A stretch of 64,000 nucleotides of DNA from Anaeramoeba flamelloides (lineage: Eukaryota; Metamonada; Anaeramoebidae). Location of the stretch: NCBI GenBank assembly GCA_027625915.1, contig JANTQA010000051.1, forward strand, positions 806,501 to 870,500. Direction: 5' to 3'. Of the stretch, positions 11,760-25,200 are shown piece after piece. The first letter of the stretch is position 1. The number at the start of each line of letters is the position of its first letter. The notes under the pieces are model-generated. The model was not told the origin of the DNA. It worked only from the letters and a program-made list of their open reading frames with translations, and did no database searches. Made by a program: the position numbers and the translations under genes.

Positions 11760-12431
11760 CCAAATTCGGAAAATTTTAGCTTCAAATATTTCCCAAAGCT
11801 ATTGAAAATAAAAAAATGAAATGTATAAATTTGAGATCCAGCCTTTTCAATTTCGGGATTTTTTTTTTTTTTTTTTTTTCTTCAATATATCAGTCCTTGT
11901 TGAAACTTACATTAAATAATTATTTTAAGAAAATATGACTGATTCAAAATTGGTAACCACTCATAAAAATCGACAATTGAATTCAAAATCAACCTCGAAA
12001 GGGTTCGAAAATCTAAATACCCTTATGAATGGTTCTTCAAATTTATATAAAAGATTATGGAGTTAAATAAAATTTAATTAAAAAAAATCTACCCTGTTAA
12101 AAGTTCGGCAAGAGATAAATCAAATGGATTTACAATTTTCATTGAACTTTTCGATCGTTTTTTTTGAATCAATCAATTTTTTTCTGAAATCAACAAAAAA
12201 ATATATATATTTATTGTATTTTAACTTTTCTTCTGCTTATAACCAATTAAATGGTTTTTAAAATTTGGACAATTGTTTTTAAACTCCACATATTACAAAA
12301 TACGGATAATCAATATACTTGTATTTGATATTTAAAGGAGAAAAAAGTTCCAAATCAGTTTCATATTCCTTTTACATATAGGGTTTGTTGAAATATACAG
12401 AAATATATGGGTTTTTATTTTATTTGTTTAT

Positions 12432-12839
12432 TACAGCTGTTCCAAGGCTACCATGAATTTTTTTCAATATTAAATTTTGATATTGATATATATATATATT
12501 TAAATCTAAGAATATAAGACTAAGAAAGCTTATATTGAAAATATTTTTTCATTAATGAGTTGATATGAAAAATATTCTTCTAATGTGATTGAAAAAATAA
12601 ATTTATTTTTTAGAGGAAATTTTATCTAGTTTCTTAATGAATTTTTGATTTTTTGAGTCATTTTGGGTTCTGAAAATTTATTTTTTGAAAATCAGAAAAA
12701 ATTCTTGAATATTGTCTCATTTAGGGAATTTTTTTTTCAATATGAGCTTTATTATTCTCAAATTGAACTTTTTAAAAATTTATATCAACATCAAATTTTG
12801 ATATTGACAAATTTTCACGGTAGCTTTGGATTGACTGTA
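12432..12839. mobile_element. Tc1/mariner-type MITE, family B
   Basis: It starts TACAGCTGTTCCAAGGCTAC and ends with the imperfect inverse complement, GGTAGCTTTGGATTGACTGTA. The arms match for about 110 bp with mismatches, including TTTGATATTGATAT and AAGCTNATATTGAAAA. A TA dinucleotide lies at each end, as expected of the TA target duplication of Tc1/mariner transposons. There is no transposase, so it is non-autonomous. A short open frame inside (12663-12863) is part of the right arm and not a gene. Confidence 0.75.
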
Positions 12840-13139
12840 CATTTTTATTTTATGAATATGTAAATTTCGAATCCTAAATTGAAACACAAATTAGAATTGT
12901 AAAAAATGAAAATTTTATCCAATTTAAATGTCAAATATTTATAATATGTTTGAAAGGGGTTTAAAGGAAATTAAAAGTATCTTTTAATAAAAAATTGTTG
13001 TACATAAAAGTATGTTTAAAGGGTATTTGTTTTTAATCCAATTGGTAAAGCTATAAAATTCCATTTTCACAAAAAAAAAAAAAAAAAAGAAATTATGGTT
13101 ATAATAACAAAGCGGGTAGAGAGTTTAATCCGTGTTTTA

Positions 13140-13338
13140 TACAGTCAGTTCCACTTTTAAGGCACAAACTTTAACGAAAATTAAGATACAATAAAAATTT
13201 CAAATTAAGAAAAAGCATTCAGATTCTAAGAAAATAATTTGTGTAAAAAAAAATTCCAAATTTTGTTCATTAATTTGAGATTTTTTTGTACCTTAAATTT
13301 CGTTGAAAATTTGTGTTTTAAATTTGAAACTGACTATA
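13140..13338. mobile_element. Tc1/mariner-type MITE, family A copy 1
   Basis: It begins TACAGTCAGTTCCACTTTTA followed by AGGCACAAACTT, and ends TTGAAACTGACTATA, the inverse complement with a few changes. Inner sequence AATTAAG/CTTAAATTT pairs as well, so the whole ~200 bp can fold back. Full-length relatives lie at 58784-58985 and 59660-59857. TA flanks indicate Tc1/mariner-type insertion. It is non-coding. Confidence 0.8.
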
Positions 13339-14490
13339 ATAAAAAACGTGTTTTTTTGTTATTCGAAATCTTTACACAAACCAATCAAAGAAACTAACAA
13401 TAATCCCGTATTAAATATTGGAATGATTTCTTAAATTTTTATTATTTAAAAAGAAATTCTAAAAATTAAGGATCAAATTGGAAAATTTATCTCAAAAAAT
13501 AGAGTAAATTTGACAATTACTAAAATTTTTATCACCAAAAAAAAACAAAAAAATTTCAGAAAAACTTAGAAAATTATGAAAAATTTTCAACAAATTGCAT
13601 TCATAATTGATAATTTACTTGAAAATAACCAAGAATTTAACTTTCAAAATTGAATTGAACTTGGGTATACTATTGAGTAGTAAATTGGGTGTTACATTGG
13701 AACAAGAAGAAAAAAAGCACAGATTATAGTCATTGTTAATACATATTTTTGATCACTTCAAAATCATATACAGAAAGTCATAAAAACTCAAAACTAATTT
13801 TATTTTGTATTGATCTGTCGTAGAATATCGATTAATGAGTTTTTTTTAGAGATTTTTTAAACTTTCATAACCTAACCATATTCCCCTTAACTAAACTAAA
13901 AAAAAAAAAATCATTTTGAAAACAAAATTAATTAGAGATAACTTTGGTTCAAAATAATTTTAATACCAAGTTTATCTCTAAAAAAAAGCTAGTAAATATT
14001 TTCTTTCAATTGCGCTTTCCAAGACAAGAGTTAATGGTTTCAACTTGAAGAAATATCAAAATAAAAAATACACAACAAATCACTTTTTAATTTTTTAATA
14101 AAATAGATGATGTAATTTCCTTTTCAATTTTATTTGCCACCAAAATGTTATTTTATTCTCAAAGCAAGTTCCAAATTCCTCAACTGAATAACCAAAAATG
14201 AAATGATCAACAAAAAATTTCTGAATAATTGTAAAAAGTGATTACCTTTTGGAAATACCTTTAACAAATCGAAAAAAATTGAATCTATTGGGAGAGTGGA
14301 TTGCTGCTCTAGCCAAAACAACACTTTTAAATTTACAAAAATCGCAAAAAGAAAAATAAGAATTTTGCATTGTTTAACAGCATAGCAACTTGTTTTCAAA
14401 AGAACTTTCACAAACACAAATACTTGAATTGAAGTTAGATTTAAAAATTATGAAATAAAACATTTTCTATTCTTTCATAAAACGAGCTTT

Positions 14491-14578
14491 TCTTTTTATT
14501 ATTTAATTTTTTTTTAATTTTTTTTACGGATTTTTTCTTCGTTTTTTTTTTCATATCTTTTTTCCTCAAGAAAACATA
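14491..14578 (+). promoter_or_regulatory. T-rich tract upstream of the cyclin gene
   Basis: A T-dominated tract (TTTTTTTTTAATTTTTTTT-like, then TTTTTTTTCATATCTTTTT) switches abruptly to A-rich AAGAAAACATAAAA immediately before the ATG. A similar T/C-to-A switch precedes the DNA-PKcs gene. Such tracts are common around transcription starts of AT-rich protists. Its role here is inferred. Confidence 0.3.
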
Positions 14579-14581
14579 AAA

Positions 14582-16126
14582 ATGAATAATTTATGTGGTT
14601 TAACACAAACTTTAATTGAGTTCTGGGTTGATTTTGTGAAACCTACAGAACTTAATGAAAGGAATAATACACCAGAACACTTGCAAATCTTTGAGAATTC
14701 GAGTTGTAATTTGAATTCAATAAATGCGACAATTTCCAAAATTTTTTGTTCGTGTCCAAATTCTTACGAATCATTTGTTCATTCTGTAGAAATGGTGAGA
14801 AGAATTATTGTTCTAAACAAAGATTTAGCCATCACCCCAAAAAATTGCATTAATTTTTTGATCACTTCGTAAGATTTTTCTTTCATAAAATTCTAATTAC
14901 GAAATTTTTTTTTAGTTTTGTTTATATTTTTATTTTTGTTTTTTGTCTTCTGTTTTCTTCATTTTCAGTTACCTGTTGAGTTTTAAAGCTTTAACTCATC
15001 TGAAATGGTTCAATCCCTTGAAATTAACTTGATTTTTTTTTTTTCAATCTTTTTTTATTTTATAATTTGCAAAAAGTCATTTTTGACTTTTACAAGCTTG
15101 AGAGATTTTTGCTTTATTTTGGACTAAAACCGAAATATTCTTTTTTTTAGATCTGTGAATTGAAGCAAATACTAAACTCAGAATATTTGATTTTAATCCC
15201 TTTCAAGAATTTATCGAAATTTTGATACAATAATAAATAGTAAATTTCAACTTAATTTCAACTGTTTCTCAAACAAATGCACTTTTACTTTATTTCTTTT
15301 AAAAACAAATACTCTTAATCAAAATAGAATCATGGTTTCATCCAAATTTTGTGATGATGTTTGCTATGACAACCAAAGCTATGCACAAATATTCGGGATT
15401 TCACTTGAATTAATAAACCAACTTGAGGTTGCATTTTTATTTTCAATAAATTGGAACCTTGTCTTGGAAGAAGGTGAATTTGAGGACACCCTTGACATCA
15501 TCTATAATAGACAATATGGGCTTTTTTATCCAGATGGGATTCAAAATTCCGAAAGGGTCACTTTGACTGAATTATCAACTTCTCCAACAACAACAACCAA
15601 GAATTTGAATGAAAGGATACTGGGTTCTGAATTAAACCGTGAATTTGATTGGAAACCACAAGAGGAATCAGAAATCACAAACATTTCACCAACTATCATC
15701 AAAAGAAATTCCACAAATAGCACCAACTCAAACCAAGTCTCTTCCAAAGAAAAGATTCGTCTGGTGGCTCATAATTATTTTGAGAATGATTATCAACCAT
15801 TCAGTGATCGTTCAAAATATGTCTCTTCTTCCTCTTACTCTTCTTCCCCATTTTCTTCCTCTCCATTTACTGATGAAGAACAAAAGTTTTTGATGAAAAC
15901 AGGGAATTATCCAAATGAAGAAATATTCAACCAAATTAATTATCACCCAAACCATGATCTAAATGATGACATTGATAATGTTTTTAACAACTATGATCAT
16001 AAGATCTCCCGAAAGCGTGAAATACCCAAAAAATATTTTAAAGATCAAAACTTGTCTAAAAATCGAATAAAAAATCTAAACTATTCCAAAACAAATCATA
16101 TTAATGTTTCAAATCAGTATTACTAA
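14582..16126 (+). CDS. PHO80-like cyclin (2 exons)
   Basis: Exons 14582-14868 and 15328-16126 give 361 residues. The 459-bp intron starts GTAAGATTTTTC and ends AAAATAG. The join falls inside a conserved cyclin helix and restores NFLITSIMVSSKFCDDVCY, then NQSYAQIFGISLELINQLE and AFLFSINWNL. This is the typical PHO80/PCL/CYCU signature (LITS.M.A.KF.DD..Y, NLLE..FLF). The cyclin fold spans residues ~45-155. Upstream, CSCPNSYESFVHSVEMVRRI matches the helix preceding it. PHO80-type cyclins activate a Pho85/CDK5-like kinase in nutrient and phosphate signalling; that role is transferred from the family. Residues ~160-361 are Ser/Asn-rich and acidic, without recognisable domains, and end in Lys/Asn-rich sequence. 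The start ATG directly follows an A-rich leader. Confidence 0.85.
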
Positions 16127-17872
16127 TATTTGAATATTAATATTTAACTAACTTTATGTACATATACATATAAAAATAATCTTGTTTATTTTTATTTTTT
16201 CATTTCCGAAAAAAGAGTTTGGTAATTTCTCGATAGTTAATAACTAATCAAGATTATTATAGCACCACACTCTTTTCTCCACTCCCATACCCACTTCCAC
16301 ATTAACCTTCACCTTTTTTGTGAACTGTCTATTATTTGCTATACTAATTTGTTAATCCTTTAATAGAATTAATTAGATTTTTTTTTTCTTCGTTGACTTT
16401 TAGATTTTAGATTTCGATTTTTAGAGATTTTTTGATAGATTTTATTTCATACTTTTTTCATTCTTATAAAGTTTTTTATGAAAAAAAAATTTTCATTCAA
16501 AAATAAAATACCATTTATTACTTTATATTTTTTTCGTTTTTTTGTTTTATTTATCTCTTCTGGGATCATTTTTTCATATCAACAGGGCAAAATTTTAAAA
16601 TATGGTATTGGTGATATTACTTAATTACTTATTTTGCTAATGTGAAGTCTCCAAAACAATTATGATCTAAGAATGAATCCATAAAAGAAATTTTTTTCAG
16701 TTATATTAAATTTTTTTTTTCCAAATTATTATAAAAAAGAAAATTATTAAATTTATTTTATTTTTTACAATTTAAAAATTTTTTACACTTTTTAATACTA
16801 TTTTCATCAATATTACAAAGTGGTTAGTATTTATTTTTATAAATATTTATGTGGAGATTTCCTTCTTTTTTTTTTAATCAATCTTTTGGTTAAACAAAAA
16901 AAAAAAAAAAAAACATGCTAACGAGTTAATTCAATATGTCATAATATTAAGTATTATTTTAATATACATTGGTTTTAACCATAAAATTTTTATTCAAAAA
17001 TTTTGTTTTTTATTGTAATATGAAAATTTATATTTTCAAATAAAATTTTCTTCAGGATAAACTTATGCTGCAGAAAAGTTCCCAAAACGCTTTTCAAATA
17101 TCAATTATGATTTTTTATAACTAACCTTTAAAGAAAAAAAAAAAAGAACTGAAATAATAACTATCAACGGAATAGTTGATATTGTTATGAAATTAAACTT
17201 ATAAATCAATAGATTTTCATAAAAATTTCAAAACACAAATTCTTTTATTACTATTGACAAAACAAACAATGTGAATTTTGATCTCGAAGTTAAAATCAAA
17301 TAAAAATCAATAGAAAAAGCATACGATTTCTCAAAAGAGTTTTCACTGTTTCAATGATATTAAAACAACACACTTTAATTTCCCAATATAGGTCTTAAAA
17401 TAAAATAAAAATATTTTGAAAAAAAAAATTAAAAAAAAAAGAAAGTAAAGAAAAAAAAAAAGATTAGAGAAAACTAATTTATTTCAACAAAAAATCTAAA
17501 AAAAAAAAAAAAATTAACCTTATTGGTTCTTAAGGCGTTTTTTATTGTATTTTTTATTCTGATTATTTTAAAACCCTTTTTAATTGCTTCTTTGAAAAAT
17601 ATTAAACATTTTCTGAAAGGGATTATTTTCTTCAAGTAATAAAGACTATAAAAAGATCTCCCTTTTCCATTTTTTAAAAGATCGAAAAATGAAAAGGTTG
17701 TTGTATTTATGATTATAAAATTAATTTTCAATTATTTTACTGTCTCATTCTGTTTTTTTGTCAAAATATTTTTTGGCCTTTTGTAACCATTGGATTTTGT
17801 AGATATCAATAGATAATAATTACAAAACAAATAAATAATAATTTTTTACCATTTCAGGTAATATGGGCCTCA

Positions 17873-18445
17873 AAGTTTACAATCCTTGAAATTTGAAATA
17901 AATATTATCTTATTTTAGATGTCATAACTTGTTAATCTGGTTCTAAGCTGATCGATCTGGATTTTTGATATCAGTTTTAATAGTGGTTCAAAAAAGTTGG
18001 TTTTTGGCAATTTATTTTTTTTTTTCCGAAATCCTAATAATAGATTGTAAGACAAATTATTTGTTCGGAAAATTTTAAAAAAATATGAATTGTCGGTTAT
18101 CATTTGAAAATTTTATTTTGGTTTGGTTTTATTTGGTACTTTTAAAAAAAATATTTTCTTCATTTTCTTAATTGACGAAAAAGGGAAAGAAAAATATCAA
18201 TCAATAACACAAAAATCAAAATTTATTCTTAAATACCTCCACAATCTATTTGACTTCGACTCTTCAATTTGGATTTTAGGAAAAAAAAAAAATAAATTGT
18301 CAAAAATTTCCTTTTTGAACCACTATTAAAACCCATATCAAGTTCCAGATTGATCAGCTTAGAACCGGATTAACAAGTTACAACATCTAAAATAAGATAA
18401 TTAGTATCCAAATTTCAGGGATTGTAAACCTTAAGGGCAGTAATA
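17873..18445. mobile_element. Two convergent LINE 5'-end fragments (inverted pair)
   Basis: 17873-18160 reads GTTTACAATCC, CATAACTTGTTAATCTGGTT, AGTGGTTCAAAAA and GGTTTGGTTTTATTTGGTA. 18215-18445 is largely its inverse complement (GAACCACTATTAAAACC, AACCGGATTAACAAGTTA, GGGATTGTAAACC). The same series occurs on the minus strand from ~38145 down to ~37840, directly upstream of a LINE reverse-transcriptase frame. The arms are therefore LINE 5' ends, truncated after a few hundred bases and facing each other. Alternatively the pair is a fold-back element that shares this sequence. Confidence 0.6.
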
Positions 18446-19235
18446 AAGTCAAAAAAATCTTCGAAACTAACAAATCTAAAAATAGAAATAATACCATAAT
18501 GAATAGTTGGGATTTAATAAAATTTTATGGTATTGGGATGGTTAAGTTTGAAAAATGAGTTTCTGTATTTATTAAAATTGGACTGAAATAAGTTGTCGAT
18601 TGGAATGAAGCAGAAATGGTATTTACTGATTTTTACATAAGATATAAGAAAAAGTTGTCAATTCATTCTCTTTATTCAGAAGCTTTTACATCTAGAGTTT
18701 TCAACACCGTTTTTAGTAGTTCGTGATGGATTTTCGAAAAAGGAGAACATGGAAAATGAAGTGGAAATTATTTCCCACACAATATTTCAATCCCAATAAT
18801 CCAAGAAAACCAATCTAAAGAAGAGTCAAATAAAACGTTTTGGATTTCACATGCAATAAGAATAACACAAATCAAGTAAAAAAAATCAAAATTCTTTCAA
18901 ATAAATCATTTAAAATATCACTCTTAAATAGTTTCTACAAATCTTAATTTCTCTTTTGAATTTTCAGAATTAAAGAAAAATATTAGAACTCAAATTTTTA
19001 CTCAGTTTTCTTTTTTTTTTCGCCACATGAAGACAATACAACAAATAAGAAATAATGTTACACTTTGAGATTTTAAAAAAGAAATAAAAACCTAAAGTAA
19101 ACAAAACAATAGAATCGTTAAAAACAAAATTTTTTTTTTTTTTTTTTCTTAAAAACGTATAGTGAGGAAACAAACAACATAGGAAATTTATTCAAAAAAA
19201 AAAGCGAAAGTGCACAAACCAAAACTATTTTTTTG

Positions 19236-19283
19236 AATTTTTTTCTTCTTTTCTTCTCTTTTCTCTTTTTTTATCTTTTTAGA
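19236..19283 (+). promoter_or_regulatory. Pyrimidine tract before DNA-PKcs start
   Basis: A T/C tract (TTTTCTTCTTTTCTTCTC, then TTTTTTTATCTTTTTAG) ends 11 bases before the ATG, followed by AAAAGTATCTT. It may mark the transcription start. Because it ends in TAG it could also be the 3' splice site of a 5'-UTR intron. No upstream coding exon is required, since the protein already begins where human DNA-PKcs does. Confidence 0.3.
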
Positions 19284-19293
19284 AAAGTATCTT

Positions 19294-22200
19294 ATGCTAA
19301 GACAAAGATTAGAAGAACTTCAAACACTCTCTTCTCAAACTAAACGGGATCAACCAAGGCTTCAGACGATTGTTGATGACATTTATGATTTAGTGCTTAT
19401 CAGCGAAGGAAGCGAGCAGAACGAAGCCTTAACCTTTTCCTTATTATTTGATCCAACGATTGGGATTTTTTCCTTTCTTGAGAACACGAACAACGTTAAT
19501 TTGCCAACATTCCGAAAATCAAGGTCCTCGCTCTTATTTTTCATCAGCAAATTTGTTACAAGGATCAAGAAAAGGATCGGTGAGTATGCGAATGATATTT
19601 TTAATTTTTTGATATCTTTTTTTCAAAAAGAAAGATCGAATATAATCCGTGAAGCCACCCTTGCAGCTATTAACGCACTGTTAGAATTAGAACTTGAAGA
19701 ATTAAAGGAAGGAACTATTGACATTCAAAAAGCTGCCGAGTTAATCTACAAAGAATTGATTGAACTGAAAAAGAAAATCTCACAAACTGTTCGCGGCAAA
19801 ATTATTGAAACGTTAGGGCTGTTTACGAAATTGTATCCAAACATGTTAAAAGACAAATTACAAACACACGTTTCGCTTATTTGTGAAACCTTAGAAAATC
19901 AATTACACCCCTTGTCGACACAGAAAACCGAATTAAAAGTCATTTCTGGTTGCCTAAGGGGTATGTCTCATTTGTTAACCATTTTCCCAAATGCTTTGGA
20001 TCAACAAAATGAAAACGAAAACAAAAACAAAAACGACAATGAAAACGAAAACGAAAATGAAATTGAAATTGAAGAAGAAGAAGAAGAACAGGAATTAACA
20101 ATAAAGAAAAAACAAATTAATCAAATTGAATTGCATAACAAAAACAAAAAAATGACGTGGTATAAATTATTGTGCTCTTGCTTAGAGCCAACGAAGCAAT
20201 TGAAAAGATATGAGGTACCACGTAGCGGTTTACAATTTTTAACAAGCCACTGTGAGCAATTCAAAGATTATTTGTTTGCAGATTACGAAAAAATGTATGA
20301 ACGATTACAAAAACTTGCATTGCATAAGAATATCAATTTAAGAAAGATCGGAAGACAGGCACTCTCAGAATTTTTAAAGATCAACTGCGATTGCATTTTG
20401 GATGAGGAATATTTTTCTGAAGATAGGGTTCAAGTCTTCAAATATTTCATCACCAAATTTATCAGAATCACCTCTTCGGACGAGAGTTCTGTACGTGAGC
20501 TCTCGCTCGCCATCAGGGGGTTAGGGTCTTTAAGCGTTGCGATGAGCGAATATATGAAACCGGGGGAAGTGAAGACCTTATTCATGGATCAATTAATTCG
20601 ATGCGAAATTGGGCTTACAGACGATATCAACGAAAGGTCTGAATATTATATCAAGATCAATAGCTACATCTCCACGTTTGCAAGTTTTATTTATGTGATT
20701 GATGACATCGACTACATTATTTTGGAATCGCTTGAAAAATTACTCTGCTCGTTGTTCCAAGCCTTTCCAACTTTTTATTACAATCAAAAGTTAAACTGTC
20801 GGTACACTGTGATCAAATTATTTTCGTCATTGTCACAAAAGGGGATTGCACTTGAAAATTTATTGTCCACTCTCTTCCCAAAGGCATTATTATATTCGTG
20901 CTCTGAAAAGGAGCGAAACATTGGCCTATACAAGATTACTAAATTATTTAGTGAGCAACCAGAAGAAGGAACGAACAATGGCAATGGGATTGACAAAAAC
21001 AACAACAACAAAACAAACTTTGCCGAGTATATCAATTTTTGGACGAGCTTTTTCCAAAAAAAATATTTGATCAAAATCAAATGGTTTGATTTTAATAATA
21101 TCAATATTTTCCATCAAACAATTTTTGATCAAATTATTCATTCAATTACATCCTATTTTGGTGAATTTCAAGAACTATCCAAATTAGATAACGATGTCAT
21201 TGGGACCTATTTAAAAATTATTGAATTATTTGAAAAAATCGTCAGCTATGATCAGAATTGGAAATTCTTTGTCAGATGGATCTATCTATTTGGCGAAAAG
21301 GTAATCAAAATGAGCAAATCAAACCCAAATTTTTCTGGATTTTACCAATTAATTTCAATTATTTTCCAGACTTGTATCAATTCAAATTATTTTCAAAATA
21401 TCAACCCAAAGCTTGGAAAGGAAAATGACAATGATGATCTAAATGACAACCAGATCGAAAAATTAATTACCAAAACAAAATATGAATGCTTGAAAATTTT
21501 TGAAAACTATTTGAAAGAAATTCTGCCCAAAATACGCCAATTAAAGGGGAAAAGTTTGCAAAGTGCTTTAAATTTGATGTTGTCTTCACCCATCGAATTA
21601 ATATACACTCTCAATTTAAATTCGGTGATCTCAATTTTCCAAACATGCTTCAAACTCGGCTTTTCATTTCCAAAAATAATTATTAATTCAATTGATTCCT
21701 TAGAACGGTTATTAAAGAAAAATTATTCCGACTTGCCAGATCTTTTGAAAAAAATTTTACCCTTATTACAGGACTATTTAAAAATCCACTCAAAGTTTTT
21801 AGAATCGAATGACGACATCAGTCTATTTAAAAAAAATAGAATACGAAAACTAATCAAATCCAAAAAATCCATATATTCAATGAGCGTGAAGGATGAAATC
21901 GAAATTGAAAGACTACAGAACAAATTAAGCAATGTCAATATATTTAATAAGATTCGATTAAAGATTTTGAGATTTTTAGGAAAAATCGGCGGCAAATTAA
22001 ACATTTCATTAATTAACTACCAGGATAACAGTAATAGCGATGGCAACGATAATATAAATAATAATTATGAAGGCATGATGGCCTGGGAAACAGAAAAACG
22101 AATCAAGTTTTTGTTCCCCCTAAGTGACGTCAATTTATTGGTTACCCTCGATCCGTTATTACCAAAATTTTTGCATTTGGCAGAAACATCCACTGACTTG

Positions 22201-25200
22201 CAAACCAAAGTGGCAGCCTGCGAAGCAATTCACTGGATCATCTTATATATGGTTGGGTCAAATGCGTATAATACTACAATTAGCGAATCAGCAAAGATCA
22301 ATTCCATCAAGGAAAAAAATATGGAGATCAATTTAAAAAATTCCAAACCGACACAATTCTATAAGCTATATAGGAAATTGTTTCCAATAATTATTAAATT
22401 AAGTGTCGACAATTCGCCACTCATTTCCAAAATGTTCAAAACACTGATAATTCAATTAATTCATTGGTTTTCTAAAAACATTTTGTACGAAAGTAAAGAA
22501 ACCATTGCCCTGCTTGATTCAATCATTGAAGGCGTGGGTGATCCACAGAACGCCAAACTTCGAGAATTTTGTGCCAAATGCCTTGCAGAATTTTTCAAAT
22601 GGAGCTATAAAAATTTCAATATCAAACTAATGAGCCAGAATTATCAAAATGTGCACAATAGCAATAATTTGCAGCAAACAAAAAATGATTTGAATTTCTT
22701 GAATAAAAAATATAACATCAATAATAATCCAGTTAATGTCATTTCGTTATTAAGAAGATTATACACACTATCCCACCACCCGGATCCCTATAAGCGAGTA
22801 GGCTCAGCGTTAGTGCTTGAATTAATATTTAATGATCTGATCAAATCACCAATTTTGTTTCGATCGTGCTCAATTGAAATTTTGAAAAACTTATTATTTA
22901 GCTTAAGATTTTCCAAAATCGAATTAGAAACACCAATATTTTCCCATTCAATTATTTCCACAATCACAAAATATGCCAATTTAATTAAAATAGATAAGAA
23001 AATTAATAAAAAGCCTTTAATAAATTGGCTTTTCAAACAATGCAAAAGCACCGAATTTGTTTATAGAAGACAATCCATGCGATTATTTGATTTATTGTCT
23101 CACAACGAAGATTTTAAATTAATTCAAGAAAGCGACGATCACAAATTGAAAAAAAAAAATAGATTAAAATTGATTAAAGAAATGAAAATAAATTTAACAG
23201 TTTCAGATCATAAACTATTGCAAGCCGAATTAGATTTTTTAATTTGGCTATTCAACAAAGAAAATTTATTACAATTTTCAGAATTAAAAAAATTTAATTT
23301 AAAAATAGTAATCAAATTAATTAACTATTTTATTAATAGCTTAATAGAAAATACTACTACTACTACTACTACTAATAATAATAATACTATTAATAATAAT
23401 GAAAACAATGATAATACCAGCAATGATCATTTAAATAGAACAATCACTACATGGAGTATTTATTTTATTTATAAATTTTTAAATTTGTTAAATAAAAAAC
23501 TAGACTATACCTTTATTACCAATAATTTGAATAATTACTGTAATAACACTTTATTTTTTAATAAAAATTTTTTCAAATTTTTATTTTTAACATTAATTAA
23601 CCCAGAAAAAATTAATATTGAATTAAATTTAAATTTAGGTGTCAAAAAAATTAAAAAGGAATTAAAGAAATTTTTTAATTATTTTTTTAATTTAAATAAT
23701 GATAAAGATAACGATAACGATAATTTGAAAAGAGAAAATCATAATTTGGCATTAAAGATACTAAATAAATTAAGAAAAAATGATGACTATAATTTATTAA
23801 GCTTTGATTTTGAAAATAAACAGAATCTATTTTATCAGCGTAGTCAAATTTGGATGATTAATAGTTACATTATTTTATTTCAACACGAATTAATTGTTGA
23901 TTCTGAGGAATTTATTACAAAGTTTTCAAATATTATATTCCAAAATACAAAAATCAAATTGTTGCCAACGACTTTGAAAATTTATCAACACTTGTTAAAA
24001 TTGTGTTTTAAATTTGGGCTGTCTAAAATAGATTTAATGACAGAATTAAAAGATAACACTGAAATTATAAACAAATTAAATAATAACCAAAAAATTACGA
24101 AGGGGTCTTTACTCTATGAACAATATTCTAAGCAAATACTTAAATTTGTGTTAAATAACATTGAATCCTTTTCAAAGGCATTGTTTAAAAATAAAACCAA
24201 AAATAAAATCTTGAATTTATTGCTAATGGATGTAATAGATTACCAATTATTGAAAGAGACAAACATCGAAAATAAAACCAAATTTATCAAACAATTTTTA
24301 AAGGAAATAAAAAATTTAGAATTATGGACAGTTATTGATACTTCAATTGAGGAAACCAAATATTGCTTACAAATCTTATCAAAAGTTTTGTTATTAAACA
24401 ATTCGAATAATATTAATATAATAGATACAAAGACCAATTCATTTTCAATCTTGAAAAAAATGTTTTTAAACTTATTAAATAATAATAGTATAAATACAAA
24501 TTTAAAAATTCAAGTTATTAATACTGCAATCGATTTTTATTCTCAATTCAAAGACCATTATATTGATGAGATTAGAAGAAAAATTCTCAAAAATATTAAA
24601 AATATCATAAAGTTGCGAATATTTGAAAATGATAATATTTTTATGAAATCTAAAAATAAGAAAAATCAACAAGAAACTGGAAATATTCTTAAGAAAGAAT
24701 TAGATCAAAGCAATAATGATGATGATGATGTTGATGATGATTTTGATAATATTGATACTCTTCAACAAGAACAATATTGGCATTTGCTTGAATTGTTATT
24801 ACAAAAGCTAATTAAATTAAAAGATAGCTTTGTTTTTGAATTGATTATTCCCTTTTTAAAAAATAAACAAACAATTAATAACCTGAGACAAATTAGATTA
24901 ACAACCAAATATATGAACAAATTTTTAAATAGTTTGCAAACTGATGAAGAAATTATTAACAATTTTAAATATTGCTTTAATTTGTTTGATACTACAACCT
25001 CAAAAAAAGTTAAACAAATTGTCACTTTGAAAGTGTTAATACCATTATTATCAAATATTACAATAAACCAATTTTTTACATTATTTTTACCACAATTAAG
25101 ATATTTATTAGATAATTTAGAACGGAGACTACGAAGAACAAAAAAACGATCTCATTCTAATAGTGACAATGAAAAAAAGCTAGCTTTGACTCAAAAAATA

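Larger units (their letters stand above)
11760..14581. other. Intergenic region with two MITEs
   Basis: This is 2.8 kb between the Cys-rich gene and the cyclin gene. Two small inverted-repeat elements (12432-12839 and 13140-13338) are listed separately. A minus-strand open frame at 14148-14417 lacks recognisable motifs and is not called. The last ~90 bases before the cyclin ATG are strongly T-rich. Confidence 0.5.
16127..19293. other. Intergenic region with LINE 5' fragments
   Basis: This is 3.2 kb upstream of DNA-PKcs. It contains two inverted LINE-derived segments at 17873-18445 (separate entry), poly(A)/poly(T) runs near 16898, 17440 and 19010, and short frames without protein character. 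No gene is called. Confidence 0.5.

Noticed and set aside
12663-12863. Plus-strand frame of about 66 codons
   Set aside because: Almost entirely within the right arm of the family B MITE.
14148-14417. Minus-strand frame upstream of the cyclin gene
   Set aside because: Starts at GTG, hydrophobic composition of random T-rich complement, no motif; the cyclin leader overlaps the region.
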